Below, in pieces: positions 8,280 to 15,377 of a stretch of DNA of 32,072 nucleotides (position 1 is its first letter; every line of letters starts with the position of its first letter). Source of the stretch: Ostreococcus mediterraneus (taxonomy: Eukaryota > Chlorophyta > Mamiellophyceae > Mamiellales > Bathycoccaceae); contig WMKK01000018.1 in assembly GCA_012295225.1 (NCBI GenBank), positions 1-32,072 of the forward strand. Direction: 5' to 3'. A program made the translations under genes and the position numbers. The notes under the pieces are model-generated. The model was given only the letters and a program-made list of their open reading frames with translations. It had not been told where the DNA came from and did no database searches.

Positions 8280-9335
8280 TCACCCCTGAGTTGGTGCCGC
8301 CGCCTCGACGTCGGCAAAGAGCGCCGCGCGACAAAAATCGTAGCACGCGGCGGTGAAGACGTATGAAAGCAATCCGAGCGGCCCGGCGAGCGTGGTGAGC
8401 ACCAATGTGTGCGCAATCGGCGGCGCACATCCATCTCTCAGCATGCGTTCTCGCGTTTTCAACGCCACGTGGCGCGCGACGAAGATATTGACGCACAAAA
8501 GGTGCGCCCACGCGCTCGTCGCCGTCGCTCGCGCGCTCAGCAGCGTCATGATGCTCGACAACGTCGGCACGAATTGTACGCGTCCAGTGGCTAATCCTTC
8601 GCTTAAAGACCCAGGCAACATCAAACTCAACGTATCCGGGGTCCACGATCGATACAATAAGAACCCATACAGCGCACACACGGGCGCAAACATCCACAAC
8701 GACGCGACGCGCGCGTGCGCCCGCGCGCTCGCCTCGCCCCAGCTCGGCGTCGCCGCTACTTTACACCCCACGACGCACGCCAGCGTGTACACCGTCGTCG
8801 CACACCACGCAAACTCATCAACGCCACTCATCGCCCGCACCGCCCCGCGCATCGGCGATGTGTTCGCGCGCACCGTCCGCGTCGTCGTCAGCGCCCGTCG
8901 TCCCACCGACATCGACATCGACATCGACATCGACATCGACATCGACATCGTCGTCACCCTTCTCGCGCTCGCCCGCGCGCGCATCGCGCGTCCCACCCAT
9001 CGAACGTCGACCGTGCGCGTCGTCGTCATCGAGGTCGCCCCCATCGAGGTCGCCCCCATCGTCCTCGGCCCAGGTCGTCCGTCGTCCTCTGCCGTCGTCG
9101 ATAACGCCCCAAACGTACACGTCACGTCACGGCGCGTCCAGGCGTCGCCTCCAGGCGTCGACGCGTGACATCTGTGCATGCACCGCGTACCCATACACAT
9201 CGATCGACGCCCACGACACCCCGTCCCAATCCTCGCGCGCGTTGCGTTGCCGCGTTGCCGCGTTGACGGTTGACGACCTCGGCGCGTGGGACGACGACAG
9301 AGGACGACGACGCCTCGCGCCGCACCGCGCCGCAC
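8280..9335 (-). CDS. ABA4: ABA4-like membrane protein (neoxanthin-formation family)
   Basis: The C-terminal about 170 residues match the ABA4 family, plastid membrane proteins required in land plants to form neoxanthin from violaxanthin. Visible features are VQFVPTLSSI, the segment TATSAWAHLLCVNIFVAR and the final LAGPLGLLSYVFTAACYDF, with four hydrophobic segments in all. Neoxanthin is a light-harvesting pigment in prasinophyte algae, so the assignment fits the organism. The frame is open for 351 codons, but the first half is Arg/Thr-rich and includes an in-frame hexamer repeat giving (Met-Ser)7 and a 15-bp tandem giving MGATS twice. The real start may be an internal Met (codons at 9059, 9029 or 8984), leaving a normal-length transit peptide. 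It is divergent from the MYB gene. The family is fairly certain, the biochemical role is inferred, and the start is uncertain. Confidence 0.82.
   Translation of the reverse strand: MRRGAARGVVVLCRRPTRRGRQPSTRQRGNATRARIGTGCRGRRSMCMGTRCMHRCHASTPGGDAWTRRDVTCTFGALSTTAEDDGRPGPRTMGATSMGATSMTTTRTVDVRWVGRAMRARASARRVTTMSMSMSMSMSMSMSVGRRALTTTRTVRANTSPMRGAVRAMSGVDEFAWCATTVYTLACVVGCKVAATPSWGEASARAHARVASLWMFAPVCALYGFLLYRSWTPDTLSLMLPGSLSEGLATGRVQFVPTLSSIMTLLSARATATSAWAHLLCVNIFVARHVALKTRERMLRDGCAPPIAHTLVLTTLAGPLGLLSYVFTAACYDFCRAALFADVEAAAPTQG
8907..8950. repeat. (CGACAT)n hexanucleotide repeat
   Basis: About seven tandem CGACAT units lie inside the N-terminal region of the ABA4-like frame and encode alternating Met-Ser on the minus strand. 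Confidence 0.92.
9028..9062. repeat. 15-bp tandem duplication
   Basis: Two perfect adjacent copies of CCATCGAGGTCGCCC plus a partial third. On the minus strand it encodes MGATS twice in the presumed transit-peptide region of the ABA4-like protein. Confidence 0.85.
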
Positions 9336-9367
9336 CGCGCCCGGGTGAAGGCGCGACCGCGACCGCC

Positions 9368-10918
9368 ATGCCGTGGAGCGCGGAAGAAGACGACGCGTTG
9401 CGCGCCATCGTTCGCGCGCGCGGGGCGAAAAAGTGGAACGACATTGCGCGCGCGATTGGCACGAAATGTAGCAAGCAGTGCCGACGACGATGGAGGAATC
9501 ATCTCACCAACGTCATCAAAGAACACGAATGGACGAGAGAGGAAGATGAGACTTTACTCGCCACGCACGCACGGATCGGGAACAAGTGGACGGAGATTGC
9601 GCGCGTCGTCGGTGGGCGCACGGACAACGCGACGAAGAATAGGTATGCGGCGTTGATTGCGAAGAGTGGAGCGAGCGCGGTGAAACGACGGGTAGGGGCG
9701 ATCACGGGGGCGCTAGGTGGTGCCACGAAAACCAATGACGTGGTGACCACGCCCAAGGCGGGTCGTGGGAAGAAGAAAGCTCGAATAGGGACGAAGTCGC
9801 CGCCGGCGACGCCGACGTCGGCGAAGAAGCGCGTTCGACGGAAAACTACCACCACGAATGGCGGCATCAAATCCGAGAATGACAGCGATGACGATGACGC
9901 GTTGGAACAGAGGCTATCGGGTGAGCGACCATCGACGCTTCGCGAGGCGCTGCGGGCGTCGACTGAACGCACGACGAGCGCGATTTCACCGACGCTTTTC
10001 ACCGTTCCGCAGTCGCCTTCGACATCGTCTCTCGGGAACGGTGGCATCAGTGAAAGTGCGGGTGGAGCGTGGAGGCCAAGTTTATCTATCAACGTCCCAA
10101 AGCGCGGAGATGGAAGCGTCGGTGGTGGCGGTGGCGCGTTTGGCGCGACGTCGTTGATGTCGATGGGCGCGAGCGAAGCATTTCTACAAGGCGTGTCGCT
10201 CGGGCGTAGCCTCAGCTTGTCGTGTGCAGAATTGGACATATTGCGAGAAGTTCAAGATATGATTTCCCCGCACGCCATGGCGGGATCACAAGGAGGCACG
10301 ATTGGAAGCGCATTCGTGCGGTACGGGAATAAAAGCGGCGGCGGCGCGCCGCCGCAATCGCAAACGACGGGCGACGCGCAGCACATCATGAACTGGTTGC
10401 TCTCGGCCGCGCCCGCGGGAGAACCTTCGGAGGCACCTACGATTTCGCAAGCCAAGCGCTCGAATCGTGGCAGTAGTAAGGCGGGCGACGTCTCTGTGAA
10501 TTTACCGCCCGCCGCGGATGGCAACGCCGCCGCCAACATCGAACGCGGCGCGACGTTGAAACATTTCCTCTCCCTCAAAGCCGCGGCAGCGAGTGGAAAC
10601 ACCCCCAGAGGCATGGTAACCGCCAATTCCATCGTCCCCGGATCGCCAGGTGCGATATCCGTGCCGTCGTTCACATCGAGCGAGCTGAATATGCTGCTCA
10701 ACGCGTTAGGCGCCGCCCCGCCGCCGACGTCGCCTCGTTCGGCGCCCCAACGCCCACCTCCATCCAACCTCGGCGTGCGCGCGCGAGGTATACCGACCGC
10801 GACGATGACGTCGACGTCAATAGCGACTGCGGCGGCGCCGACGACAGCGACGGCGTCGACGAAGACGCGTCGTAGCGTCCGCGCCGCCCGTCGCGTCGCG
10901 ACGTCTCCATCCTCATAG
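9368..10918 (+). CDS. R2R3-type MYB transcription factor (FLP/MYB88-like DNA-binding domain)
   Basis: With the start at 9368 the product has 516 residues and opens directly with two MYB repeats. Repeat one has Trp at 3, 23 and 42. Repeat two has Trp55, Trp74 and Tyr93 in the third position, with the recognition-helix sequence GGRTDNATKNRYAALI. The CRRRW and GNKWTEIARVVGGRTDNA stretches resemble plant FLP/MYB88/MYB124, regulators tied to cell-division control, more than the stress or metabolism R2R3 group. That assignment is tentative. The remainder (about 100-516) is Ser/Thr/Gly/Ala-rich, with basic patches just after the domain that could serve as nuclear localisation signals. An upstream in-frame extension back to 8858 overlaps the antisense ABA4-like gene and is not credible. 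It shares a short divergent promoter with the ABA4-like gene. Confidence 0.92.
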   Translation: MPWSAEEDDALRAIVRARGAKKWNDIARAIGTKCSKQCRRRWRNHLTNVIKEHEWTREEDETLLATHARIGNKWTEIARVVGGRTDNATKNRYAALIAKSGASAVKRRVGAITGALGGATKTNDVVTTPKAGRGKKKARIGTKSPPATPTSAKKRVRRKTTTTNGGIKSENDSDDDDALEQRLSGERPSTLREALRASTERTTSAISPTLFTVPQSPSTSSLGNGGISESAGGAWRPSLSINVPKRGDGSVGGGGGAFGATSLMSMGASEAFLQGVSLGRSLSLSCAELDILREVQDMISPHAMAGSQGGTIGSAFVRYGNKSGGGAPPQSQTTGDAQHIMNWLLSAAPAGEPSEAPTISQAKRSNRGSSKAGDVSVNLPPAADGNAAANIERGATLKHFLSLKAAAASGNTPRGMVTANSIVPGSPGAISVPSFTSSELNMLLNALGAAPPPTSPRSAPQRPPPSNLGVRARGIPTATMTSTSIATAAAPTTATASTKTRRSVRAARRVATSPSS

Positions 10919-11456
10919 CGCACCCGTGCGTCGTCCCGTGCGTCGTCCCTCGCGCCCGTCGCGAGTTGGATAAACCTCGTCAATCACCCGATGCAATCGC
11001 ACGAATCCATGCGCGACGCGCGCCCATGGGGTGATGGATGTCGAATGTCCGATGATGATGATGGGTATTGATATATATATCACATAATGTAGCTTCTAGA
11101 ATACCATATAGATCAACGTACACCTGTACTGTACGAGTACATACACTACTCGTAGTATACGCTATACCCCATGAAACCCTGAAAAAATCCATGACGTGGT
11201 CGGTTGGACGGATGCGTGGCGCGTGGCGTGTGCCGGCGCGTGTCCCTGAAGCGCCTCGGCGTTGGACGCGGTCGACACACGACGACGCGCGACGACGACG
11301 ACGCGCGCACGAACGAACGAACGAACGAAGGGCGTGAGAACGCGTACGTTTGCATCGCATTCGCGTGACTTGACGCGACGCGACGCACGCACGCACGAGG
11401 ACGGACGAACGCGCGAGGACGGACGACCGACGGAACCGCCGACACGCGCATTAAAG
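10919..11456. promoter_or_regulatory. 538-bp intergenic region: MYB 3' flank and promoter of duplicated-domain surface protein
   Basis: No gene is evident. The middle (about 11050-11170) is clearly AT-rich against a GC-rich background and contains a TATATATA run near 11070-11080 and an inverted-motif cluster at 11126-11160 (GTACTGTACGAGTAC followed by ACTACTCGTAGT). A CGAA tetranucleotide microsatellite lies at about 11308-11328. The AT-rich block is the best promoter candidate for the downstream gene, although that would imply a 5' leader of over 250 bases or an unrecognised leader intron. Confidence 0.5.
11308..11330. repeat. CGAA tetranucleotide microsatellite
   Basis: Five tandem ACGA/CGAA units in the 5' flank of the duplicated-domain surface protein gene. 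Confidence 0.85.
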
Positions 11457-13973
11457 ATGTCTGGACGACGCGGTGATGTCATCGCGAGACGACCGCGTGC
11501 GCGCGTGATGCGATTGGCGTGCGTTGCGGGGGCGGTGAGTGCGTTGGCGGCGACGAGTGGAGTCGCGCACGCGGCGTCGGTGAGGTTCGAGACTGATGCT
11601 GGGGATTATGTCACGCGCGACCTGAGCGCGCTGACGAACAACACGAACATGTTTGGTGGTAGCGAAAACGCAAGCACGCGACTCACGAAGGCGTTAGCGT
11701 TGAGCGAGAACATCGCACACATTGCCGCCGAACTTGAAGTATTCACGTCGGATTGGACTGATGTTACCAATGACTACAACGCAGACTACAAGTACTGGGT
11801 TGAAACCGCGGCGGCGGGCGGCTTGACGTCAAACGAATGGACGCGCTTGCAAGCAGTGCCGTTGACCTCGGCGGTCCCAGGGACGGCTACTGCCGCCGCC
11901 CCGTCGGCGACACCGATTACTGATTACGTCACTGCGGCCGTGGCGGTGGCGACGACTGGAACGTACCGCGATGCGGCCAAGGAGATGCTCGAAAAGACGC
12001 TGTGGGACGCCACGATTTACCAAGGCGCGCTTTTGCACCTCGGGACGGCGCAATACGACGACGACGACATCAACCCCAGCAACAACATTTGCGTTGATTC
12101 TACGACGACGCAGACTGATAAAACCATCGCTAACTGGGATATCGGTGCCGCGCTCATCATCGGCGATGGCTATTCATCCGTTTTGGGGCGCGCGAACAAG
12201 CGCGGCGCGGAATTCGGCACCATGAGCGGCTCCGTCGCGTCGGCGTACGAAAAGATTGTCAAGTACTTGCGCATCGGTCAAGAGCAAAAGAACTGCGACG
12301 AGCTCCACGAGATTTACGAAAAAATTGAGAAGCAAATGCGCATCGTGTACTCGCAAAGCATCATCAAGTACGCGTTCAAGCTCGACAAGGCGATCGCGGC
12401 GGGCACTGCCTCGGCGTACTCAGACGACCAGGCGGAAGGTCAAGCGTTGTACCGCGTCATCGCTGGCGATATTTACGGCAAAGACACTGACTCCGCGAAG
12501 AAGGCTACGGCGATGTTCAACACATTGTTTGACGTGCGATCGGCTCCGACGGCGCACAACAAGTACACGTATGGCCACTACTGCGCGTCTATTTCGCACT
12601 TGAAGCGCATCCTTGGCTTGACTGATGCGCAACTCGGAACGTACTATGAAGCCACCGCGGCGGGCGTGACGTGCGACCCGTCGTCCGTGGAGTTCCACAC
12701 CATTGTTGGTTCGTACTACCCTTCGAGTACATCTGATGAAAGCGGCTTTGACGGCACGTTTGCCGGCGCGTTTGCCGACGCCGTGGCGATGAGCCAAAAC
12801 ATCGCGCACATCAACGCCGAAATCAGCTCATTCACCACTGACTGGTCGGATATCACGAATGATTACACCGAGTCTTACAAAAAGTGGACCGAAGATTCTC
12901 CAATCATTTCCAACGAATGGACTCGTTTAGTGGGTACGCCATTGACTTCGGTGAACCCGACGTCCACCGCCGCCGCCGCGGCGTCGTCGTCGCCCATCAC
13001 CACGTACCTCTCGGAAGCCGTGGCTGCGGCCTCGACTTCGGCAAACCGCGATGCGGCCAAGGAGATGATTGAAAAGACGTTGTGGGACGCTACGCTGTAC
13101 CACGGCTCTTTGAACTTCTTGAACCGCGCGCAAGACGACACGAATAGCATTTGCGTGACCTCGTCGTCCACGCGAAGCGCCGCGACCAAGTTGGCTTGGG
13201 ATATCGGTGCCGCGCTCATTATTGGCGACGGCTATTACTCCATTTTGGGGCGCGCGAACAAGCGCGGCGCGGAATTCGGCACCATGAGCGGCTCCGTCGC
13301 GTCGGCGTACGAAAAGATTGTCAAGTACTTGCGCGACGGCCAAGAGCAAAAGGATTGCGACAAGCTCCACGACATTTACGAAGATATTGAGAAGCAAATG
13401 CGCATCGTCTACGGCCAAAGCATCATCAAGTACGCGTACAAAATTGACAAGGCGATCGCGGCGGGCACTGCCTCGGCGTACTCGGATGACCAGGCGGAAG
13501 GCCAAGCGTTGTACCGCGTCATCGCTGGAGACATCAAGGCGAAGGGCGCCACGAATGGTTTCCCGGATCATTACAAGTTCTTCAACACCTTGTTTGACGT
13601 GCGCTCTGTGCCCACGCGCGGTTCTTGGGAATACGCCAACTACTGTACGGCTATTCAATACGTCAAGGAATCTCTCGGCATGACGGACTCGTCCAAGTTT
13701 GACTTTGGCACGTACCACGACGCGCGCCACATCGACTGCGAAGCGCAGATCGAGTACTCTCCCGCGAGCTACGCTGAATTAGTCGCCATCGTGCACGACT
13801 TGCAGTCGAATAGCAACATCAAGGCGGCCGTTCGCCCGGCTGAAGCACTCGCGGCGTTTAGCTTTATTATCGCCATCACGGGTGTCGTTCTCGGCTCCAT
13901 CGCCGTGCACAAAATTCGTCGAGGGTCGGCGGCTTCGGCGTTCAAGAGCTCGTACGTCATTCAACACATTTAA
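11457..13973 (+). CDS. Secreted/surface protein with two tandem ~350-residue repeats, tentatively FEA1-like (iron assimilation)
   Basis: Starting at 11457 (MSGRRGD) gives 838 residues with a basic N-region and the hydrophobic stretch LACVAGAVSALAATSGVAHA, a good signal peptide. Two homologous modules follow, each with NIAH-I-AE, F-T-DW-DITNDY, EWTRL, RDAAKEM-EKTLWDAT, WDIGAALIIGDGY, GSVASAYEKIVKYLR, YGQSIIKYA and DDQAEGQALYRVIAGDI. Near residues 799-820 a hydrophobic helix is followed by RRG and a short tail, so the protein is probably anchored with its repeats outside. The modules recall the FEA1 family of periplasmic iron-assimilation proteins in green algae, especially the YAxK/LD and AEGxxxYRxI stretches. 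I rate that assignment as moderate only. The frame extends 65 codons upstream, but that part is Arg/Thr-rich and would bury the signal peptide. It converges with the dehydratase gene. Confidence 0.85.
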   Translation: MSGRRGDVIARRPRARVMRLACVAGAVSALAATSGVAHAASVRFETDAGDYVTRDLSALTNNTNMFGGSENASTRLTKALALSENIAHIAAELEVFTSDWTDVTNDYNADYKYWVETAAAGGLTSNEWTRLQAVPLTSAVPGTATAAAPSATPITDYVTAAVAVATTGTYRDAAKEMLEKTLWDATIYQGALLHLGTAQYDDDDINPSNNICVDSTTTQTDKTIANWDIGAALIIGDGYSSVLGRANKRGAEFGTMSGSVASAYEKIVKYLRIGQEQKNCDELHEIYEKIEKQMRIVYSQSIIKYAFKLDKAIAAGTASAYSDDQAEGQALYRVIAGDIYGKDTDSAKKATAMFNTLFDVRSAPTAHNKYTYGHYCASISHLKRILGLTDAQLGTYYEATAAGVTCDPSSVEFHTIVGSYYPSSTSDESGFDGTFAGAFADAVAMSQNIAHINAEISSFTTDWSDITNDYTESYKKWTEDSPIISNEWTRLVGTPLTSVNPTSTAAAAASSSPITTYLSEAVAAASTSANRDAAKEMIEKTLWDATLYHGSLNFLNRAQDDTNSICVTSSSTRSAATKLAWDIGAALIIGDGYYSILGRANKRGAEFGTMSGSVASAYEKIVKYLRDGQEQKDCDKLHDIYEDIEKQMRIVYGQSIIKYAYKIDKAIAAGTASAYSDDQAEGQALYRVIAGDIKAKGATNGFPDHYKFFNTLFDVRSVPTRGSWEYANYCTAIQYVKESLGMTDSSKFDFGTYHDARHIDCEAQIEYSPASYAELVAIVHDLQSNSNIKAAVRPAEALAAFSFIIAITGVVLGSIAVHKIRRGSAASAFKSSYVIQHI
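12181..12272 (+). repeat. Identical tract shared between the two protein modules, copy 1
   Basis: These 92 bases are identical to 13243-13334, including third codon positions, while flanking module sequence differs. The offset is 1062 bp (354 codons). The tract encodes the region from the residues after IGDGY to KIVKYLR. Confidence 0.92.
13243..13334 (+). repeat. Identical tract shared between the two protein modules, copy 2
   Basis: Second copy of the 92-bp tract, in frame with the first. Its preservation at silent sites suggests recent duplication or ongoing gene conversion between the two modules. Confidence 0.92.
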
Positions 13974-14024
13974 GCATTGCGCATTTCATCTAGACGAAAA
14001 CTCATTAATACAAACACATATACA

Positions 14025-14606
14025 TCACACTAAGCCGTGCTCCCGCGCCCATTTGGGCGAATACTCGACGTCGCAGTCGTCAATCTTCGCGGCGAGGATG
14101 AAATCAAACCTCGACAACCCACCGATGGCGTGCGTGCTCAACACCACCTCCACATCGCGATAATTCTTAATCGCAATATCCGGATGATGTCCTTCGCGTT
14201 CGGCGACTTCGCTCACGTTGTTTAAAAACTCCATAGCCGTCGCCCAACTTTTACTCGTAAACGCTCTTCGCATCGCCGTGCCGTCGTCGACGAGCGTCCA
14301 CAACGGTCGTCGCGCCATCGCACGTTCAATCGATTCCTTGGTCAACCGCGGTGTGATCCGCGAACACGCACCCTCACACGACGCCGTGGACGTCAACGCA
14401 TCGACATCCACGTCTTCATACGTCGTCGTCGTCGTCGACGGGTCGTTCGATCCCATGATGGCTGATGTCGTCGCTCTCCTTCCCGTCGCCGCCGTCGAAG
14501 CCGAAGCCACAGTCGTCGATCGCCCACACGCGTGCGTCCCAAGCACTCGATGCAACGCCTCGCGCGATAACGCACTCCTATGCACGCGCGTGAACGCTCG
14601 TGACAT
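14025..14606 (-). CDS. PCD: Pterin-4a-carbinolamine dehydratase (PCD/DCoH family)
   Basis: The C-terminal about 110 residues are a PCD domain, which dehydrates 4a-hydroxytetrahydropterin in pterin cofactor recycling. In plants the family is also linked to mitochondrial moco enzymes and to plastid RAF proteins. The signature EREGHHPDI holds the paired histidines (H140, H141), and the third catalytic-type His lies in LSTHAIGGLS (H159). The first about 80 residues are Ser/Thr/Arg-rich and lack conserved features. They look like an organelle transit peptide followed by an acidic linker. The start at 14606 is the most upstream in-frame ATG, and MGSNDP at residue 51 is an alternative if the protein is cytosolic. 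Convergent with the duplicated surface protein (51 bp between stops) and divergent from the small unknown gene. Confidence 0.9.
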   Translation of the reverse strand: MSRAFTRVHRSALSREALHRVLGTHACGRSTTVASASTAATGRRATTSAIMGSNDPSTTTTTYEDVDVDALTSTASCEGACSRITPRLTKESIERAMARRPLWTLVDDGTAMRRAFTSKSWATAMEFLNNVSEVAEREGHHPDIAIKNYRDVEVVLSTHAIGGLSRFDFILAAKIDDCDVEYSPKWAREHGLV

Positions 14607-14725
14607 GCACGCGTCGCGATGTGATGTGTCACTGTCACCATCACATGGTCGTCGTCGCCATTCCCGCGCGCTGGCGTCGTCGTCGACCGCCGACCGCCGA
14701 CCGCCGACCGCCGATCGCGCGACGC

Positions 14726-15286
14726 ATGAGCACCGCGGTCACCACCGCCGCGCTCGCGCGATCGAGTTATCGCGCGCTGTTGCGCGCCATCGTGAACAAT
14801 CCGCCGCGAACGACGATGCGGTCGACCGCCGAGGTCGTTGACGACACTGACGCCGCGCCGCCGCCGCCGTCGCCGCCGCCGCGGTTGGCGATATCGCTGC
14901 GCGCGCGAGGCGTGCTTCTCGACCGCGTGTGCGCCATCGCACGAGACGACCTGGCGTCGACGTCGCACGACGCCGCCGTCACCGGCGCCGGTCGCAGCGT
15001 GGAAGCCTTCGCGGCGTCGTGCGTCGTGGCGACGCACTTTTTCCGTGCCGCGCACGCCGACGAACAGTCGCCCGAGGCGCGTCACGCGCGCGCGGCGGTG
15101 GGGTATCTCGATGGCTATCATCGTCACGCGCGGCGATCGCGCGCGACCGGGGCGGTGATGTCTAAACGCGCGTTGAAGGCGGCGAGAGCCAAGGCGAGCG
15201 TCGACGAGGCGTGGCGCGAGGTGTTGAGCGCGTCAGCCGCGCGACTCGTGGGCTTGCCTCGCGCGTTAATGGCGACCGATGCATAG
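14726..15286 (+). CDS. Unknown ~186-residue protein, possible LYR-like N-terminus
   Basis: I do not recognise this protein with confidence. From the chosen ATG (14726, MSTAVTT) it reads 186 residues. The N-terminal SSYRALLRAI has the shape of the helix that opens LYR/complex-1 accessory proteins, which would imply mitochondrial import, but the rest does not clearly continue that fold. A Pro-rich linker is followed by a mostly helical, Ala/Arg-rich region with the patches AAVGYLDGYHRHAR and MSKRALKAARAK. The frame extends to 14600, but the upstream part is repetitive (RRPPTADRRPP) and overlaps the antisense dehydratase start. It ends just before the RS-repeat upstream of the next gene. It could be a genuine lineage-specific gene; compositional bias weakens the call. 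Confidence 0.5.
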   Translation: MSTAVTTAALARSSYRALLRAIVNNPPRTTMRSTAEVVDDTDAAPPPPSPPPRLAISLRARGVLLDRVCAIARDDLASTSHDAAVTGAGRSVEAFAASCVVATHFFRAAHADEQSPEARHARAAVGYLDGYHRHARRSRATGAVMSKRALKAARAKASVDEAWREVLSASAARLVGLPRALMATDA

Positions 15287-15301
15287 CACCGCGTACGTTC
15301 G

Positions 15302-15338
15302 TAGCCGTAGTCGTAGTCGTAGTCGTAGTCGTAGTCAT
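15302..15338. repeat. (GTAGTC)n hexanucleotide repeat
   Basis: Six near-perfect GTAGTC units lie between the stop of the small unknown gene and the ATG at 15378. They would encode Arg-Ser repeats if the more upstream ATG (15279) of the next gene were used. Confidence 0.9.
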
Positions 15339-15377
15339 GAGTCATTTAGTAAGCAACGTCAGAGCGCGCCTCGCCGC

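Noticed and set aside
8858-9367. N-terminal extension of the MYB frame by 170 codons
   Set aside because: It is antisense to the ABA4-like gene and consists of Ser/Thr/Arg runs from triplet and hexamer repeats. The MYB domain starts right after the ATG at 9368.
11262-11456. 65-codon extension upstream of the duplicated surface protein
   Set aside because: It would place an Arg/Thr-rich segment before a good signal peptide. The ATG at 11457 directly precedes the signal peptide.
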